DNA of 64,000 bases from Bryobacterales bacterium F-183. Its GTDB lineage: Bacteria > Acidobacteriota > Terriglobia > Bryobacterales > Bryobacteraceae. Numbering within the stretch: the stretch's first letter is position 1; each line of letters begins with the position of its first letter. The notes under the pieces are model-generated. The model was not told the DNA's origin and ran no database searches. It worked only from the letters and a program-made list of their open reading frames with translations. Shown in pieces: positions 34,830 to 44,000 of the stretch. The stretch is from NCBI GenBank assembly GCA_016865505.2, contig AP025252.1, positions 372,001 through 436,000 of the forward strand, in the 5' to 3' direction. Both the position numbers and the translations under genes were made by a program.

Positions 34830-34867
34830 GGGAAGCGGGCATCGGGAATCGGGAATCGGGAATCGGG
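34830..34867 (+). repeat. GGG tracts every 7 bases (G-quadruplex-prone)
   Basis: Six GGG runs start at 34830, 34837, 34844, 34851, 34858 and 34865, each separated by four bases, mostly the heptad ATCGGGA. It sits 14 bases before the ATG of the amidase, on the coding strand. Confidence 0.85.
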
Positions 34868-34881
34868 AGAGAATAATTCGT

Positions 34882-36321
34882 ATGCCCACTACTCGCCGGA
34901 CCGCCGCTGCCTTGCTTACGGCTGCGCCCTTCATCATGCGGTTTCCCCGTTTGAAAGCCGATCCCAGTTTCAACCCTGATTACGCGACGGCAACGCAGGC
35001 GTTGAAGGCATTGGCAGCGGGTGCCATTTCTTCCGAAGAATTGGTGAAGCACGCGTACGCAAGGATTGCGCGGTACAACCCGAAGATCAATGCATTTGTG
35101 ACGTTGCGCGAAGAGCAGGCGCTGGCTGAGGCGAAGAAGGCGGATCGCGCGCGGATGACCAAGCGCGTACCGGGTAAGCTGGCGGGGTTGCCGATTACGA
35201 TCAAGGACGCGTTTGCGACGGCGGGGATTCGTACGACGGCGGGGTCCAAACGCTGGGAGAATTTTGTCCCTACAGAAGATGCGGTGGCGGTGGCGAAACT
35301 GCGTGCGGCGGGCGCCATCATCCTGGGCAAGACGAGTTTGCCCGAATATTCCGGGGATATTCAGGCGTTTAACGAATTAGTTGGTACGACCAATAATCCT
35401 TGGAACGAGAAGCGTACCAGCGGCGGATCAACGGGCGGCGGTGCGGCGTCGATCGCGGCGGGCTTTAGCTTTCTGGAATTGGGCAGCGATTCCGGCGGGT
35501 CGATCCGCATCCCGTCGCATTACTGCGGCGTGTACGGGCACAAGAGCACTGTGCATCTGGTGTCGCGCGTGGGGTGGATGCCGCCGGCGCCGGGCGAGTT
35601 TAAGGGTCCGAATGATTGGTCGGTGGCGGGTCCCATTGCGAGGTCCGCGGAGGATCTGCAACTGATGCTGGAAGTGGCTGGCGGTCCGACGCCGGAGGAG
35701 GCGATCGCGTACCAGTGGAAGGCTCCGGCACCGCGCAAACGTTTGTTGAAAGACTTTCGGGTGGGTTTTGTAGCGGACGCTCCATTTTGTCCTGTCGCGC
35801 CGGATATGAAAGAGGCTTTGGCGCCGGTGTTCAAAGGCCTGGAAGGCAAGACGGCGAAGTTGGTGGAGGGTTGGCCGAAGGGGTTTGATCCGGTCAAGAA
35901 CCTGGAGGTCTTTCAGTTTGTCACAAGGGTGTTCGGCGCGCCTGGCGGGACCTGGTACGCGGAGTGGGAGAAGTACTATGTCGAGCGGCAGAAGATCCGG
36001 CGGATCTGGCGCGAGTACTTCCAGGAGTTTGATGTGTTTTTGACGCCTGTGTCGATTGTCCCGGCGATTTTGCACGACCATACGATGCCACGGGATTCGC
36101 GAATCGTGGAGACGTACGGGGGCAAGCGTCCGTACCTGGATTTGAGTTCGTGGATTTCGCCCGCGGGCTTGAGCGGATGTCCGGCGAGCGTGGCTCCTGT
36201 GGCCTTGACGTCGCGCGACCGGTTGCCGGTGGGACTGCAGATCCTCGGGCCCTTCCTGGAGGATCTGACGCCGATTCAGTTTGCCGGTCTGGTAGGGAAG
36301 ATCCAGCGGCCGCCGCTTTAG
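34882..36321 (+). CDS. Amidase-signature family enzyme
   Basis: 479 residues. Seen: N-terminal twin-arginine-like MPTTRRTAAALLTAAPF, catalytic Lys108 in LPITIKDA, first Ser183 in SGGSTGGGAAS, and nucleophile Ser207 in GSDSGGSIRIPS: the complete Ser-cisSer-Lys triad of the amidase signature family. It would hydrolyse an amide bond in the periplasm if the Tat-like leader is used; GatA is ruled out by the export leader and context. Substrate unknown. Its stop codon overlaps that of the convergent redoxin gene (36318-36321). Preceded by a G-rich heptad repeat. Confidence 0.9.
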   Translation: MPTTRRTAAALLTAAPFIMRFPRLKADPSFNPDYATATQALKALAAGAISSEELVKHAYARIARYNPKINAFVTLREEQALAEAKKADRARMTKRVPGKLAGLPITIKDAFATAGIRTTAGSKRWENFVPTEDAVAVAKLRAAGAIILGKTSLPEYSGDIQAFNELVGTTNNPWNEKRTSGGSTGGGAASIAAGFSFLELGSDSGGSIRIPSHYCGVYGHKSTVHLVSRVGWMPPAPGEFKGPNDWSVAGPIARSAEDLQLMLEVAGGPTPEEAIAYQWKAPAPRKRLLKDFRVGFVADAPFCPVAPDMKEALAPVFKGLEGKTAKLVEGWPKGFDPVKNLEVFQFVTRVFGAPGGTWYAEWEKYYVERQKIRRIWREYFQEFDVFLTPVSIVPAILHDHTMPRDSRIVETYGGKRPYLDLSSWISPAGLSGCPASVAPVALTSRDRLPVGLQILGPFLEDLTPIQFAGLVGKIQRPPL

Positions 36322-36809
36322 TTGGCTGTCTGCAAGGGGCAGCCGTTTTCCACGGGAACTTCGGGTTCCTTCACCGATTCTTTGCCCATGACAGCGTCGA
36401 TCGCGGCGCGGGCCTCGCGCTTGCTGACGGAGGTTTCCGATGGGGCACTGTCGACGCGGCCACGGTAGACTAGCATTCCGGCTTCGTCGAAGAGGTACAT
36501 GGCGGGTGTGAGCTTGACCTGGAGCATGCGCGCGGCATTGCCGTTCGTTGCGGTCGCCGGGTTGAGTATCAGGAACTTGATGCCCTTGTCCTTGTAGTCC
36601 GATTGCAGTGCGTCGATGGTGGGAGCAAGGTACCTGGTGGCCTGGCAGGCGGGGTCGACGAAGATCACAGCGGTACCTTTGCCTTCTGTGAGCTTGACGG
36701 CCTTGGGTTTGCCTTTCTCGTCCTCAATGGTGATGGTTTCGAGCTTGGAGCCGATGCGGATCTCGTCGGCGGCGAGAAGAGCAACAGAGTACAGCAACAG
36801 GGGCAGCAT
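36318..36809 (-). CDS. Redoxin-domain exported protein
   Basis: 163 residues. Seen: signal peptide (MLPLLLYSVALLAADE), thioredoxin-like fold with TAVIFVDPACQATRYLAPTID at the active region, where a single Cys replaces CxxC, and a further Cys near the C-terminus (ENGCPLQTAN). The pattern resembles AhpC/TSA-like redoxins with a lone peroxidatic Cys. ATG 36809 is used because AGGAG lies eight bases upstream; an upstream in-frame start would only lengthen the leader. Convergent with the amidase gene. Role in thiol or peroxide handling is inferred. Confidence 0.78.
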   Translation of the reverse strand: MLPLLLYSVALLAADEIRIGSKLETITIEDEKGKPKAVKLTEGKGTAVIFVDPACQATRYLAPTIDALQSDYKDKGIKFLILNPATATNGNAARMLQVKLTPAMYLFDEAGMLVYRGRVDSAPSETSVSKREARAAIDAVMGKESVKEPEVPVENGCPLQTAN

Positions 36810-36906
36810 TGAGTATTCTCCTGCCTGGATGAGGCTTTGACGGGCAGGTTCGTTTCTGAGCTTTTGGCTTGGTCCGCTTGCGGGGCGGATCACGCTAGAT
36901 GCTTTG

Positions 36907-37824
36907 ATGCGACAGTTTGTGCCTTACCAGATCTATGTCCACGGGTCCTTCCTGAATGAGTTGGCCTTCCGGTTACTGGGCGGGGTGGCGCGGGACGATG
37001 ACGGCAACATCATGTCCGTGGCTGGCTTTGACCGGGATCCGGCAACATGGCAGGTGAAGATCCGGAATTCCGCGGAGTGGGTAAAGCGCATCCGCCTGCA
37101 GGCCGTGTCGGGCATGTTCGACCTGATCGAGGATCCGTCCGAGGATGCAAAAAAGTACGAGTTCGAAGTGTGCGCACTGTTGAAGGCCATTGCGAAGACT
37201 AGGGTCGGACGGTGCGTGTTTGAAAGCCTGCCGAAAGACCAGCGAGTTTACATCGTGCGGCATAACTCGTTCGATGAGTTGTCGACGGGGGTTTGCAATT
37301 CGACGACGCGGCAGGGCAGGTACGGCGGCAATGTGAGGATCTCATTCAATCCGGATTCCGCTTGTGCGAGTGAGTACGCGTCACTCGATGAGACGTTGGT
37401 GCATGAGATGTACCACGCGTTCACCGGTATCTACGGGTCGAACATCGATTACTATTTCGAGTCCATGAAGGAGAGCAAAACGCGGGAGGAGTTTCTGGCG
37501 GTGCAGGTTGCGAATATGTACAGGGTGGAGTTGGGTGCGGTGACGAATCTGCGGCGCGTGTACGGTGGCGGCTCTGGAGGTCCGCTGAAGAAGCCGGGGT
37601 CGGGGAGTATCAGGGATCTGGAAGAGTACTTTGGGAGCGAGGAGGATGTGTATCAGACGTTGATACCGACCAATCCGCTGCTGAAGGGTCTGGCGCAGTT
37701 GACGGGGTTGAAGTTCAATCCGTTCCGGGATTGGAAGAAGTATGAGTCGGCGTACCTGTCGCGTCCGAAGACGGAGTTTCAGATGATGGGGAAGCTGAAG
37801 CCGTTGATCTCGCCGATGCGATAG
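36907..37824 (+). CDS. Peptidase_M91-like zincin (HExxH)
   Basis: 305 residues, no close known name. Seen: HEMYH (His166, Glu167, His170) in SLDETLVHEMYHAFTG, the HExxH zinc motif, and about 25 residues later REEFLAVQVANMYRVELG (Glu194/195), where the third ligand of M91 enzymes lies, then LRRVYGG. This resembles Peptidase_M91 (NleD-like effectors) and related proteins. No export signal and no secretion neighbour. The rest of the protein is unassigned. ATG 36907 is preferred to the TTG at 36904; no RBS seen. It lies between redoxin and TPR genes, on the opposite strand. Confidence 0.7.
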   Translation: MRQFVPYQIYVHGSFLNELAFRLLGGVARDDDGNIMSVAGFDRDPATWQVKIRNSAEWVKRIRLQAVSGMFDLIEDPSEDAKKYEFEVCALLKAIAKTRVGRCVFESLPKDQRVYIVRHNSFDELSTGVCNSTTRQGRYGGNVRISFNPDSACASEYASLDETLVHEMYHAFTGIYGSNIDYYFESMKESKTREEFLAVQVANMYRVELGAVTNLRRVYGGGSGGPLKKPGSGSIRDLEEYFGSEEDVYQTLIPTNPLLKGLAQLTGLKFNPFRDWKKYESAYLSRPKTEFQMMGKLKPLISPMR

Positions 37825-37836
37825 TCGGTGCTGCAG

Positions 37837-38667
37837 CTAGCGCCGGGGGGCCTGGAGGTCGCGCCAGTCGACGGTTGCGGCGTTGGAGCTTAGGGCTGCG
37901 CGACGGGATACTTCGCGAGCCTCCGTCTTGCGTCCGATTTTTTCGAGAGCTTCCGCGTAGTCGGTGAGAGTCGCACTGAGATCGGGGTGTGTGGGTCCGA
38001 CGGCGGCTTCCAGTTCGAGGATGGTGCGATGGAGGGTGGCCACGGCCTGGCGACGATCGCCGTTCCGCCATTGCAGCAGTCCCAGGTTGCGGAGGGCACG
38101 GGCACGGGTATGGCCCGGGGGCATGCCGTCGATGATTTCCTCAAGGAGGTTCGGAGCTGCTGAGAGGAAGGCAAGGTCGGCAAGAGCGACAGATCCGGCG
38201 CCGAGGGTGACGGCTTTTTGCAGGGATCGCCGGGCTGCGGGGAGGTCCCCAAGACGGAATGAAATCTGGCCTTGCAATAAGCTGATGGAGGGTGACGACG
38301 ACAGGAGGTCAGCCGCGCGGGCTGCGAGGGTGTTGGCCACACGAAGTTCGCCGAGCGCCAGGTGGGATCTGGCGAGGTTACCGAGAGCTGCCGCTTGACC
38401 AGCGGGTTCGGTTGCTAGGGCTGCGGCCTTTTCAAACCAGCGTTGGGCGTTGCGGAATCGACCCGAGGCAAACTCGGTGCGGCCTAGAGCGTCGTGTATG
38501 GCCGCCTGATTATCGGCTGATGTACCGCCCGACTGCGATAGCGCCCGTTCGAACGCCACCTTGGCTTGGGTGGTGCTGCCCTGGGCGAGGTACGCTTCGG
38601 CGGTACGAAATTCGGTTTGCCAGTCGACCAGGAACAGCAAAAGCAGGACGTGCATGCGATTGAGCAT
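37837..38667 (-). CDS. TPR-repeat protein
   Basis: 276 residues. Seen: short hydrophobic N-terminus (MLNRMHVLLLLFLVDW), then TPRs (AxAYLAQGSTTQAKVAFERALSQ, HDALGRTEFASGRFRNAQRWFEKA, LGNLARSHLALGELRVANTLAARA, and more to about residue 235), including a longer HxxLxxxDxAxAL helix pair near the end. Probably a periplasmic or membrane-bound scaffold. Divergent from the HTH-PD40 gene with about 115 bases between. No clue to partners. Confidence 0.8.
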   Translation of the reverse strand: MLNRMHVLLLLFLVDWQTEFRTAEAYLAQGSTTQAKVAFERALSQSGGTSADNQAAIHDALGRTEFASGRFRNAQRWFEKAAALATEPAGQAAALGNLARSHLALGELRVANTLAARAADLLSSSPSISLLQGQISFRLGDLPAARRSLQKAVTLGAGSVALADLAFLSAAPNLLEEIIDGMPPGHTRARALRNLGLLQWRNGDRRQAVATLHRTILELEAAVGPTHPDLSATLTDYAEALEKIGRKTEAREVSRRAALSSNAATVDWRDLQAPRR

Positions 38668-38782
38668 GCGCTGTAACTATTTGATATTCCAGCGGCAGAA
38701 TAGGCATGCCCAAAATGTCCGTTGCGGGCAGTGGCAGTCAAAACAGGCGGCGGGTAGGATAGAGAACTACAACACGCCAAGT

Positions 38783-40867
38783 ATGGATCACCGAGAGGCA
38801 GGGCGGTTAGATTCGTGGAAGCAGATCGCCGCATATCTGGGAAAGAGTGAACGAACGGTCCGGCGCTGGCAGCAAACCGAAGGGCTACCCGTGCATCGCC
38901 ATGTTCACCAGCAGAAGGGGTCTGTGTGGTCGTACGAGCATGAGTTGGATGCCTGGTTGGTGGAACGAAGAGAGTCGCCGGGGTTGTTGGCGGCGGCAGG
39001 GCGGATCGACGACGTAGAAGAGCAAGCGGTTCCGGCGGCACCACAGCAACGGCGTCCACGATGGTCCGGCGGTTTGGCAGCGGCAGGGGCTGTATTTGTA
39101 GCAGCGGCGATGCTGGTTTGGGCTTGGGTACGAGATGTCGCCCCTGCCGGGACACCGCTGTTGGAATCGTTGCACCTGACACAACTGCCGGGAAGCGCAT
39201 ATGGAGCGGATTTCTCACCGGACCTGAAGCGTATTGTGTTCTTCTGGGCAGCGGCGGTTCAGCTAGAGAATGGCATATACGTCAAAGATGTAGCAGGAGG
39301 CGACCCGATCCCACTGGCCACGCGGGGGCGGCCAGCGTACCGGTATAGCCCCGCATGGTCGCCAGATGGGACGACCATCGCGTATCTGCGGCGGGTGTCT
39401 GCCCCCGGTCGCCGCGAGATACTGACTGAGTTGTGCCTTGCGCCGGTGAAGACCGCCGAGGCTCACCCAGAGGATCAAGAACACTGTCCGATCGTACTTT
39501 CTAACCGGCAAGTTCTTTGGGGAGACAACCGGCACTTGGTCTGGACACAAGACGGGAAGTGGATCTTGGCGCCGCTGCATCATGAGGGTCGAGATGGGAT
39601 TTACGCCATTTCACCGATGAGCGGGGAAGTTCGACCACTTTCCGAAGAAGCACTCTGGGCGCAATCGCCTGCGCTGTCTCCAAACCAATACAGACTCGTT
39701 TACACGAACGGCAATGCAGAAGTGGGTTCTGAGCAGTTGGTGAGCCAGTCGCTTACCCCAGAATTGCAGCGAGATGGCGGTCCGAAAGTGCTGCGGACGA
39801 ACCGGACGCGGGTGATGGGCCTCGCGTGGGATCCGGCAGGGCAAGACCTGATTCTGTGCGATTCCGCAACGGGCTACGTGGGTGACTTTGAGTACCGGCT
39901 CTATCGAATGCGGGCCGAGGCAGACGCCGTGCGGCGGCTGATACACGCGGGTGGATGCTCGAGCGTCACGATGCGTACGGGGACTGGTCAGGAAGGGGTC
40001 CTGGCGTTTGGGAGCAACAGTTCGTTGACAAACCAATTGTTCGAGCTGAAGTTTGCGCCGGGGTCCACGCCTGTAGCAATGGTACATGCGGGACGTCGCG
40101 ATTACGCACCGGCGCTTTCTCCCGATGGGACGCATGTTGCATTTCTGTCCAACCGGAGCGGGCGGTTTTCGGTGTGGATCAGCACAGTGGCAGGGGCGAA
40201 CTTACGACAGATGAGTGGAAGTTCGAACGTCGAGTCCCCGCCGAGGTGGTCGCCGGATGGAGAGCGGCTGGTGTACGCGGCATCGACGGCGGATGGGCGA
40301 GTCGGGCTGGCGGTGGCGACGGTGAAGAGCGGGAAGGTCGCGGTAGTCCCCATGGATGGCGAGAATCTGACGAGCCCGTGCTGGTCTGAGGATGGCGAGT
40401 GGATCTATTACTGGTCCGGTAGCGGGTTTGGGAGGGTGCGCGCGAATGGCAGTGAACGCGAAGAGGTGATGCGTTACGAGCGGACGGAGTACCGTTTGCG
40501 GCCGGTGTATCAGGGCGGGTACCTTTACTTCGCGAGTAAGGGGGCGCCTTATGCGCTGGGGCGCTTGCATGTCGCGACACGGCGAGAGGAGGTACTGGTG
40601 GAATCGGCGCAGACCTCGGATTTCGCGGTGACGGCGAGGTCGCTGTACTTTGTGAAGACGGCTCGGGCGGGGCGCGAGTTGTATCGAGTGGCGCTTGGAG
40701 GGGCGCCCGGGACGGCAAGCGCTGAACTGGTGGCGACGATTCCTGTCACGGAGCAGGTGCCGTTACCGCTGGGAGGGTTTGCCGTGTCGCGGGATGAATC
40801 GAAGGTGGTGTACTCGATGCCGAGTGGGCAATCGCTGCAGTTGCAGTACATCCCGAATTTCCGGTAA
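38783..40867 (+). CDS. HTH-transmembrane-PD40 propeller protein
   Basis: 694 residues. Seen: N-terminal helix-turn-helix (LDSWKQIAAYLGKSERTVRR, residues about 8-30, excisionase/MerR-like), a linker, one membrane helix around residues 95-113 (GGLAAAGAVFVAAAMLVWAW), then WD40-like PD40 repeats (FSPDLKRIVFF, YSPAWSPDGTTIAYL, LSPDGTHVAFLSNRSG, WSPDGERLVY) forming a TolB-like propeller outside the membrane. This is a known acidobacterial layout. The start at 38783 is chosen because the upstream residues are not conserved. Inferred one-component sensor: outer propeller signals to an inner DNA-binding domain. Confidence 0.88.
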   Translation: MDHREAGRLDSWKQIAAYLGKSERTVRRWQQTEGLPVHRHVHQQKGSVWSYEHELDAWLVERRESPGLLAAAGRIDDVEEQAVPAAPQQRRPRWSGGLAAAGAVFVAAAMLVWAWVRDVAPAGTPLLESLHLTQLPGSAYGADFSPDLKRIVFFWAAAVQLENGIYVKDVAGGDPIPLATRGRPAYRYSPAWSPDGTTIAYLRRVSAPGRREILTELCLAPVKTAEAHPEDQEHCPIVLSNRQVLWGDNRHLVWTQDGKWILAPLHHEGRDGIYAISPMSGEVRPLSEEALWAQSPALSPNQYRLVYTNGNAEVGSEQLVSQSLTPELQRDGGPKVLRTNRTRVMGLAWDPAGQDLILCDSATGYVGDFEYRLYRMRAEADAVRRLIHAGGCSSVTMRTGTGQEGVLAFGSNSSLTNQLFELKFAPGSTPVAMVHAGRRDYAPALSPDGTHVAFLSNRSGRFSVWISTVAGANLRQMSGSSNVESPPRWSPDGERLVYAASTADGRVGLAVATVKSGKVAVVPMDGENLTSPCWSEDGEWIYYWSGSGFGRVRANGSEREEVMRYERTEYRLRPVYQGGYLYFASKGAPYALGRLHVATRREEVLVESAQTSDFAVTARSLYFVKTARAGRELYRVALGGAPGTASAELVATIPVTEQVPLPLGGFAVSRDESKVVYSMPSGQSLQLQYIPNFR

Positions 40868-40903
40868 GGGAGTACGAGATTGCGGGTGTCGGATTTTTCT
40901 GGG

Positions 40904-40950
40904 CGTGCCGCTTCCGAAGTGGCACCGTGCCTGGCACCGTGAGCGGCACG
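40904..40950 (+). repeat. Two-level palindrome after the PD40 gene
   Basis: CGTGCCGCT (40904-40912) pairs with AGCGGCACG (40942-40950); inside it lies a smaller dyad GTGCCTGGCAC (40928-40938). Resembles a REP-type hairpin and is the first of two structures in this intergenic region. Confidence 0.6.
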
Positions 40951-40952
40951 GA

Positions 40953-41045
40953 ATGGGGGTTGGGGGTTGGGGTTTGGGGTTGTTGGGGTTGCGGGGATTG
41001 GGGTGGCCGCTCGAGGCGATCTTTGGGGGATAGTGCCTCGAGCGG
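40953..41045 (+). repeat. G-tract region and 11-bp inverted repeat
   Basis: Seven runs of four or five G lie between 40955 and 41003. Next, CCGCTCGAGGC (41007-41017) and GCCTCGAGCGG (41035-41045) make a perfect 11-bp stem with a 17-nt loop. It sits between the convergent PD40 and transglutaminase genes and could end both transcripts. Confidence 0.65.
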
Positions 41046-41053
41046 GGTAGGGG

Positions 41054-44000
41054 TTAGGGTTTTCGATTTCGCCGGAGGTCTAGCGTACAGGGGAACTCCG
41101 GGTTCTGTTCTTCGGCTGGAAGCGCTGGCAGTGGACCCGGGGTGTGGCCGAAGGCTTGGAAGCGGGCCAGGCGACGGGCTTCTGCTTCGTAGGAGTTGAC
41201 CGGGAACGTTTCGTAGTTGCGACCTGCCGGGTGCGCGACGTGGTACGTGCAGCCTCCGATCGAACGCTTGGACCAGGCGTCTACGAGGTCCACGATCAGC
41301 GGGGTTTGGACCGGGATCAGCGGGTGGAGGCACGATGGCGGTTGCCAGGCACGGTAGCGCACACCACCCACGTACTCGCCATGGACGCCCGTGTTGGCCA
41401 ACGGGACGCGACGGTTGTTGCAGGTGACGATGTAGCGTTCCGAGGTCAGACCTTTGACCTTCACCTGGAGGCGCTCGACGGAGGAGTCCACGTAACGGGC
41501 GGTGCCGCCTCCTGCGGGCTCTTCGCCTAAGACATACCAGGGTTCTGTGGCTTGGCGGAGTTCGATCTCGATGCCGTCGTAGTTGACTCGGCCGTAGACG
41601 GGGTAGCGGAACTCGGTGAAGGGCGCGTACCAGGAGTTGTCGAATGCATAACCGGCCGACCGCAGGTCGTCGAGGACGGCGTGGAAGTCCTGCTCGATGT
41701 AGTGCGGGAGCATGAAGCGGTCGTGCAGGCGGGTACCCCAGTGGACGAGGGGTTCGTTGTACGGGTCCTTCCAGAACTTGGCGATTAACGCGCGCAACAG
41801 AAGTTGCTGGGCCAGCGACATCTGGGCGTGCGGCGGCATTTCGAACGCGCGGAGTTCGAGGAGGCCGAGGCGGCCGGTGGAGGAGTCCGGCGAGTACAGC
41901 TTGTCGATGCAGAACTCGGCGCGGTGGGTGTTGCCCGTGACGTCTACCAGCAGGTTTCGGAAGATGCGGTCGACCTGCCAGGGCGGTACTTCGGTGCCGG
42001 GGCCGGGGACTTGCTCGAACGCGATGGCGAGTTCGTAGAGGGCGTCTTTGCGGGTCTCGTCGACGCGGGGGGCTTGCGAGGTAGGACCGATAAACATGCC
42101 CGAAAACAGGTACGAGAGCGACGGGTGGTTGTTCCAGTACGCGACGCAGGACTTTAGCAGGTCGGGCCGGCGGAGGATGGGCGAGTCCGCGGGGTTGGAG
42201 GCGCCGAGGACGATGTGGTTGCCGCCTCCGGTGCCGGTGTGGCGGCCGTCGATCATGAACTTCTCGGCGCGGAGGCGCGAGTGGTAGGCGTCCTCATAGA
42301 GCGCCGTGGTGTTGGCGACGGCTTCGTCCCAGGTGCGCACGGGCGGTACGTTGATTTCGATGACGCCGGGGTCGGGGGTGACCTTGATGGATTCCAGACG
42401 CGGGTCGTGCGGAGGGGTGTAGCCTTCGATGATGACCGGGATCTTGAGCGACGCCGCGGTGTCTTCGATGGCAGACAGCAGGTCGATGTAGTCTTCCAGG
42501 CGCGGCAGGGGCGGCATGAAGCAGCACATGCGTCCGTCGCGCGCTTCTACGCAGAGTGCGGTGCGGACCACGTTGTCGTACGAAGTGCCGGAGGGTTGTT
42601 CGGAGACCGTCTGCGAGGTGTTGGTGTCGCTGGCGGTGATCGTAAAGCGGGTCTGCCTGGGTGGCGCTGGTGGCGCGGCGTTGGGCGCCCATGGCAATGC
42701 ACGGCGCGGGGCAAAGGGATCGACCGGGATGAGCGGCTCTTCTTCCGGGCTGTACGGTAGCGACTTCAACGGCAGGCGGAGGCCCACTGGAGAATCGCCG
42801 GCGAGTAGGAAGAGGTGCTGGCCGCGGAGCATCCACATGCCGGACTGCCACTTGGGTCCGTCGTGACGGCGAGAGGGAGCCAGGGGAAGGACGAAGCCGG
42901 TGGGCTCGTTCAGGCCGCGTTGGAAGACACGGCGAAGACGGTCCCGATCTTCCGGTGTGTCGAGCTTGGAGTCGAGCGGCGACACGTTGATGGGCAGCTT
43001 GCCTTCTTTATCGATGTAGGTGATGGGGTCTTCGTAGGCCGGGTTGACGAAGTCCGGCGAGACGGAGAGACGTTCGGCCAGGGTTTTGGCGAAGACGCCG
43101 GCCTGGGCCGAGGTGTATTCGTAGGTGTGCTGGTCATCCGCGAGCCATTGGACATCGCGCCAGATGGGCTGGCCATCCTTGCGCCAGTAGCAGGTGAGGG
43201 CCCAGCGGGGGAGCGGTTCGCCGGGGTACCACTTGCCTTGCCCGAAGTGAAGGAATGATCCAGGTTTTTGGCGGGCACGGAGGCGGCTCAAGAGGTCGCC
43301 GGCGAGGCGGCGTTTGGCGGGTCCGAGTGCGGCGCCGTTCCATTCTGCGGCGTCCACATCTTCGGCGCCGACAAAAGTCGGTTCACCACCCATGGTGAGG
43401 CGTACGTCGTGCGCGTCGAGGTCGCGGTCGATGGCGCGGCCGAGAGTTTCGATAGCCGTCCACTGGGAGTCCGAATAGGGCTTGGTGACGCGGGGGTCCT
43501 CATGCACGCGGGTGACGGACATCGCGTGTTCGAACTCCACCTGGCAGGGGTCGACGCCTCCGGTGACGGGGGCGGACGAGGCGGGTTCGGGGGATGCCGC
43601 GACGGGCAGGTGTCCTTCGCCGGCGAGGAGGCCGGAGGTCGGGTCGAGGCCGATCCAGCCGGCACCGGGGAGGTAGACCTCGCACCAGGCGTGAAGGTCG
43701 GTAAAGTCTTCGGCTGCGCCGACGGGGCCGTCCAGAGCTTTGACGTCGGGCTTCAACTGGATGAGGTAGCCGGAGACGAAGCGGGCGGCGAGTCCGAGAT
43801 TGCGCAGGATCTGGACAAGGAGCCAGGCGGAGTCGCGGCAGGAGCCGGAGCGGTACTGCAGGGTGTAATCCGGAGTTTGGACACCCGGCTCCATGCGGAT
43901 GAGATAGCCGATTTCCTGCTGGAGGCGGGCGTTGAGGTTGACCAGGAAGTTGACGGTGGCGGTGGGCGTCGTACGGTCTATGGTGTCGAGGTACGCGCGG

